This document shows, piece after piece, positions 60,174 through 64,000 of a stretch of DNA of 64,000 nucleotides. The translations under genes and the position numbers were made by a program. Numbering within the stretch: the stretch's first letter is position 1; each line of letters opens with the position of its first letter. The DNA comes from Rubripirellula reticaptiva (GTDB lineage Bacteria; Planctomycetota; Planctomycetia; Pirellulales; Pirellulaceae). The notes beneath the pieces were generated by a model, which was not told the DNA's origin, ran no database searches, and saw only the letters and a list, made by a program, of their open reading frames with translations. The stretch covers positions 1,240,001 through 1,304,000 of the forward strand of contig NZ_SJPX01000002.1 of assembly GCF_007860175.1 (NCBI RefSeq), read 5' to 3'.

Positions 60174-62030
60174 TTACTCGACAGTAACGCTTTTTGCTAA
60201 ATTTCGTGGCTTATCAACGTCACAGCCACGCAGCAGCGCGATGTGATAGGACAGCAATTGCAGCGGAACTACCGTCACGATTGGTTGCAAGAATTCTTGG
60301 ACCGAGGGGACGCGAATCACGTCATCGGCAATTGCTTCGATGTGCGGATCATCGTGGCTAGCGACCGCGATGATCGGACCACCGCGAGCCTTCACTTCTT
60401 CCATGTTGGCCATGACCTTATCGTGCGTCGTGCCACGCGGGACGATGAACAGACTTGGCGTATCCTTGTCGACCAATGCGATCGGACCGTGCTTCATCTC
60501 GGCGGCCGGGTAACCCTCGGCGTGGATGTAGCTGATTTCCTTTAGCTTCAGAGCGCCTTCGAGTGCCGTCGGAAAATTGTATTGGCGTCCCAAGTACAAA
60601 AAGTTGGTGGCGTTACAGTACTTTTTGGCCACGTCACGCACTTGTTCGTCCGTCGTCAGTGCTTGTTGAACGGCTGCGGGCAAGCGTCTTAGCTCTTCGA
60701 TCAAACGTTTGCCACCCTCATAGCTCATGTGCCGAGTTCGACCAAAGTACAACGCCAACATCGCAAGCACACAGCACTGGGACGTGTACGCCTTGGTGCT
60801 GGCCACGCCGATTTCGGGTCCGGCGTGCAAGTACACGCCGCCGTCGGCTGCTTGCGCAATCGAACTTGCGACGACATTACAAATCGCCAGCGTCCGGTGC
60901 CCTTTGCGTTTGGTTTCACGCAGTGCTGCTAGCGTGTCGGCGGTCTCACCACTTTGTGTGATCCCGAACACCAACGTGTTGTTTTCCATCGGCGGATTGC
61001 GATACCGCAACTCGCTGGCGTACTCGACACTAACAGGAATCCGCGCGAGTTCTTCGATCAGGTACTCACCCACCAGCGCCGAGTGCCAACTGGTGCCACA
61101 GCCTGTCAAAACGATTCGTTCGACGCTGCGCAGTTGTTGGGGTGTTAGGTTCAATCCACCAAACACTGCGGTGGCGTCTTGGTCATCCAGTCGACCTCGC
61201 ATCGCGTTGCGAATCGATTCAGGTTGTTCGTAGATTTCCTTCAGCATGTAATGGTCAAAACCATTCAGGCTCACATCGCCGGTGTCAACTTCCAAGGGCC
61301 GGATGTCAACACGAACTCGCCCCGAATCACGGTGAATGACAGAAAAGCCTTCGGGCGTCAGCACAGCAATCTGGTGATCGGCCAAGTACACGATACGGTC
61401 AGTGCGACCGGCTAGCGGCGATGCGTCGCTGCTGATGAAGTACTCGCCTTTGCCAACGCCAATGACCAGCGGGCTGCCAAATCGTGCGGCAATGATAAAG
61501 TTGGGCCGGTCCCGAAACGCAATCGCCAAACCATACGTCCCACGCAGCCGGGCCACCGAAGCCTGGACGGCGTTCAAGTAACGCATGTTCGGCTGGCCAG
61601 CGATTTCAGCCGTTGTTTTTAACTTCTCGGCGACCAAGTGAGCGACGACTTCACTGTCGGTATCCGATTTGAAGACATATCCCTTTTCGATCAATTCCTT
61701 CTTGAGATCCAGAAAATTCTCAATCACACCATTGTGAACCAGCACGACTTCGCCATCACCGCCTTGATGCGGGTGAGCGTTCGGTTCAGTGGCTGGTCCG
61801 TGAGTGGCCCATCGAGTGTGCCCGATGCCCATGGTACCGGTCGGTAATTCATCGCCGATCCGTCCAACCAGTGAATCAATGCGTCCAACTGACCGAGTGA
61901 TCGCAAAATCATTGTCGCCTTGGATCGCGATCCCTGATGAGTCATAGCCGCGATATTCCAACCGACGTAGACCGTCGATCAAGAATTGACACGCATCATC
62001 GCCGCCAACGTAACCCACAATGCCGCACAT
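60174..62030 (-). CDS. glmS: Glutamine-fructose-6-phosphate aminotransferase (isomerizing)
   Basis: 618 residues from the ATG at 62030, which puts the N-terminal nucleophile Cys directly after Met (MCGIVGYVG); the upstream frame would bury it. It makes glucosamine-6-phosphate for cell-envelope sugars. Glutaminase marks: GIGHTRWATHG, HNGVIENF. Two SIS domains with CGTSWHSALVGEY and SQSGET-like TQSGETADTL; C-terminal end DKPRNLAKSVTVE is typical. No glmS ribozyme was recognised upstream. Confidence 0.97.
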   Translation of the reverse strand: MCGIVGYVGGDDACQFLIDGLRRLEYRGYDSSGIAIQGDNDFAITRSVGRIDSLVGRIGDELPTGTMGIGHTRWATHGPATEPNAHPHQGGDGEVVLVHNGVIENFLDLKKELIEKGYVFKSDTDSEVVAHLVAEKLKTTAEIAGQPNMRYLNAVQASVARLRGTYGLAIAFRDRPNFIIAARFGSPLVIGVGKGEYFISSDASPLAGRTDRIVYLADHQIAVLTPEGFSVIHRDSGRVRVDIRPLEVDTGDVSLNGFDHYMLKEIYEQPESIRNAMRGRLDDQDATAVFGGLNLTPQQLRSVERIVLTGCGTSWHSALVGEYLIEELARIPVSVEYASELRYRNPPMENNTLVFGITQSGETADTLAALRETKRKGHRTLAICNVVASSIAQAADGGVYLHAGPEIGVASTKAYTSQCCVLAMLALYFGRTRHMSYEGGKRLIEELRRLPAAVQQALTTDEQVRDVAKKYCNATNFLYLGRQYNFPTALEGALKLKEISYIHAEGYPAAEMKHGPIALVDKDTPSLFIVPRGTTHDKVMANMEEVKARGGPIIAVASHDDPHIEAIADDVIRVPSVQEFLQPIVTVVPLQLLSYHIALLRGCDVDKPRNLAKSVTVE

Positions 62031-62228
62031 AGTCTTCTCGTTCCCATATCGATCATTCATTGAACCAGAGCGATTCAACGATTTCGAAAGTCTAGGCCAT
62101 AAAATCGATTAGCGCCCGCGCAACTTTTCAGCTTCGCAAGCCTCGATGGCTAAACACGATAGGCGCACACGGCGCCCTAGGGAAGTCTCGATCGACAGTC
62201 GCGCCGCGACGGGGGCGATCACCCGCCA

Positions 62229-63026
62229 TTAGGCTGCGCGGCGAACCGGCGTTTCACTGGTCGTGGGCGATTTCCACGCGTCACCGTCACGAACCAAAAC
62301 TTTCGTATCAGCGTGCGAGACACGTCCGATCAGCTTGGCAATCTCAGGCTTGTCCCATTGATCCGCCGGTGCGGCAAACAAGATTAAATCGACTGCGCCG
62401 ATCGTATGGGCGACACGAATAAGTCCGCGATCGATCGGCTCGGGATAAACTTGGGGCCGGATATCCGCCCCACGTAGGGTTTGATGGAACTGCTTCAGCG
62501 TGGTCGCACCACCCGCCATTTCAAACTGATCGATCACGATGTAGCGGACACTTGGGACAGCCGCAGCCACGGCATCGTCAGCTGCGTCGCCCGCATCGAT
62601 GTCAGCAATTTTCACGGTTGTTGCGGCAACTGGTAGCGTCTTGGCCAACGTCTCAAGCACCGCGATCGCACGCGATCCGTCTTCGGCACTGATTTCCAGC
62701 ACCGTTCGAATCTCACGTACGCTCGCTTCGCCGCGACCGGGCGTCGTCATCGACTTGATTTGCTTGCAAAGCGCAGCGTGAGGACTGGCGGATCCAAAGA
62801 TCCCCAGCGCAGAAATACGTGACTTGGCTGGAGCGGGAACGGCAGCAGGTGCCGGAGCGGCGGCGACGGGCGCAGGATTCACAGCTTTCGCCGTTTTCGA
62901 ATTCACTGGTGCACCGGTAGCCGGCTTGGCCGAATTCTCGCTGGGGTCCTGAATCGATTTTGCCGGTTCGGCAGCCTCAGAATTGGATTTGCCCCGAATT
63001 GAGTTCCAAAGTTTCAGCAGTGGCAT
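62229..63026 (-). CDS. Hypothetical protein with Pro/Ala-rich linker
   Basis: 265 residues from the ATG at 63026; the longer frame to 63542 crosses low-complexity and antisense sequence of the subtilase. A basic N-terminus, a Pro/Ala-rich linker (~45-70), then an alpha/beta domain (~80-255). No known motif. It is divergent from the subtilase across ~250 bases in which no other gene was seen. Confidence 0.55.
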   Translation of the reverse strand: MPLLKLWNSIRGKSNSEAAEPAKSIQDPSENSAKPATGAPVNSKTAKAVNPAPVAAAPAPAAVPAPAKSRISALGIFGSASPHAALCKQIKSMTTPGRGEASVREIRTVLEISAEDGSRAIAVLETLAKTLPVAATTVKIADIDAGDAADDAVAAAVPSVRYIVIDQFEMAGGATTLKQFHQTLRGADIRPQVYPEPIDRGLIRVAHTIGAVDLILFAAPADQWDKPEIAKLIGRVSHADTKVLVRDGDAWKSPTTSETPVRRAA

Positions 63027-63273
63027 CGGACGAAGCCTCAAAATCCAGAAGAACAGGCGCGAATGTAACGACTTACCCAGATTTATCGGCACCTTCCGCC
63101 ACCTTCGTGGAATGCATCTCGCGAAGATCCGGTTAGGTAGACCGTGGGCGAGTGTACGACCTAGGCTTCCTTGAAGGACGGCCCTGGTTCTGGTGGTAGA
63201 CACCAGGTATCGCGCGATGGACACCACTGATCGCCCCCCCTTTCCCTTCGGATCGCCTGCTAAACGGCAACGC

Positions 63274-64000
63274 ATGAAAAGCGACGTACAAAAAAAAAAG
63301 CCGATCGACGACGGAATCGAGGCTAATCGTTCGCGCATCGAACCGTGCGAGCCGCGGCTCGCGCTTTCGGCGTCGTTAGCCGGCGACGTGCTACTGCAGG
63401 CGCTCGACAGCGCCCATCTGTTTGACGATTCGCTGCTGGACGATTCGCCAGATCCTGAACCCGCTTCCAACGTGATCGCCCAAGCAGCGGACTTGCGTGA
63501 AACAGTAAACCTGACTGGCGCCGGACAAACCGTGGCTGTCATCGACAGCGGAGTCGCCTGGGATCACGTCGCACTGAAATCCGACATAGCACTCCCCGGA
63601 TTTGGGCCGGGCTATCGAGTGGTCGGTGGCTGGGACTTTGCTGAAAACGACAGCGACCCGTATGACGACGGACCCGCCGGCTACCACGGCACTCACGTCG
63701 CCGGCGTGTTAGCGGGCAATACAAATGACTTCGTCGGAGTCGCTCCCGAAGCAGACATTGTCTCGCTGCGCGTCTTTGATGACAACGGTTACAGCGAACT
63801 GGAATGGATCGAATCGGCGCTGCAGTGGGTTCACGCGAACCAACACTCGTTTGAATCACCGATCACGACCGTGAACTTATCCGTCGGTGCCGCACTGTCG
63901 GACGCCAATCGCGTCGTCGCGATGGATATGCTTGAAGACGAATTTGCGTTGCTTCGCCAAGACAACATTCTTGTCTTCGCCGCCGCCGGCAACTTTTTCG
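63274..64000 (+). CDS. S8 (subtilisin-like) serine peptidase, N-terminal part (3' end outside window)
   Basis: 242 codons are visible from the ATG at 63274. The N-terminus carries EPRLALSA, close to the planctomycete LEPRxLLSA cell-surface sorting-like motif. The catalytic Asp is in AVIDSG (~91) and His in GYHGTHVAG (138). AAAGN, the oxyanion Asn region, ends the window; the Ser lies beyond it. Likely an exported protease. The codons 4-9 contain a run of ten A, prone to slippage. Confidence 0.85.
   Translation, partial: MKSDVQKKKPIDDGIEANRSRIEPCEPRLALSASLAGDVLLQALDSAHLFDDSLLDDSPDPEPASNVIAQAADLRETVNLTGAGQTVAVIDSGVAWDHVALKSDIALPGFGPGYRVVGGWDFAENDSDPYDDGPAGYHGTHVAGVLAGNTNDFVGVAPEADIVSLRVFDDNGYSELEWIESALQWVHANQHSFESPITTVNLSVGAALSDANRVVAMDMLEDEFALLRQDNILVFAAAGNFF

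Overview
The window looks like a planctomycete chromosome, most like Rhodopirellula and relatives (Pirellulaceae). The reasons are the moderate GC content (mid-50s by eye), the EPRLALSA motif at the N-terminus of the subtilase at the right edge, many planctomycete-style secreted Cys-rich small proteins, and heavy-metal RND systems with fused CPxCxM metal-binding modules. The species call is an inference.

Left third (1-31.4 kb): a large copper/silver-type metal-resistance region. It holds the 3' end of a Cu+ P1B-ATPase, a CsoR-type repressor, a two-TM ion channel, two secreted Cys-rich proteins and a SpoIIE/PP2C phosphatase. After these come two HME-RND efflux systems on the minus strand: CusB-CusA 1 at 13.1-7.4 kb and CusB-CusA 2 at 28.2-21.9 kb. 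A TolC-like outer-membrane protein lies at 14.1-15.8 kb. Three periplasmic or lipoprotein genes carry seven copies of one CP(V/M)-CCxGC metal-binding cassette. System 2 is headed by a zinc-finger anti-sigma-like protein with a Cys-rich C-terminus. An ECF sigma factor, a possible PD-(D/E)XK nuclease and a large HEPN-motif protein sit between the two systems.

Middle (31.4-37.3 kb): a tyrosine recombinase and a helical-repeat protein flank a compact operon of ALA synthase, HMB synthase and ALA dehydratase. This is a C4-pathway entry into tetrapyrroles, although hemL, the C5-pathway aminotransferase, lies 20 kb away in the conserved part of the window.

Mobile island (about 37.3-55.9 kb): a DUF932-like operon, a VirD4/TraD-type coupling ATPase, a coiled-coil membrane protein and two winged-helix (replication-relaxation-like) proteins. 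There are also several small coupled ORFs, an MT-A70-like protein that has lost its catalytic motif, an excisionase, a remnant of a ThiF/DUF6527 ubiquitin-like system, and a second tyrosine recombinase beside tRNA-Leu(CAA). No relaxase was recognised. Four intergenic gaps of this island carry strong palindromes, including an array of more than ten perfect small hairpins and a 210-nt element closed by a perfect 23-bp stem. These are the least explained structures here.

Right end (55.9-64 kb): ordinary chromosome on the minus strand, with leuC-leuD-hemL, a small ORF, glmS and a Pro/Ala-rich protein. A plus-strand subtilase runs off the edge.
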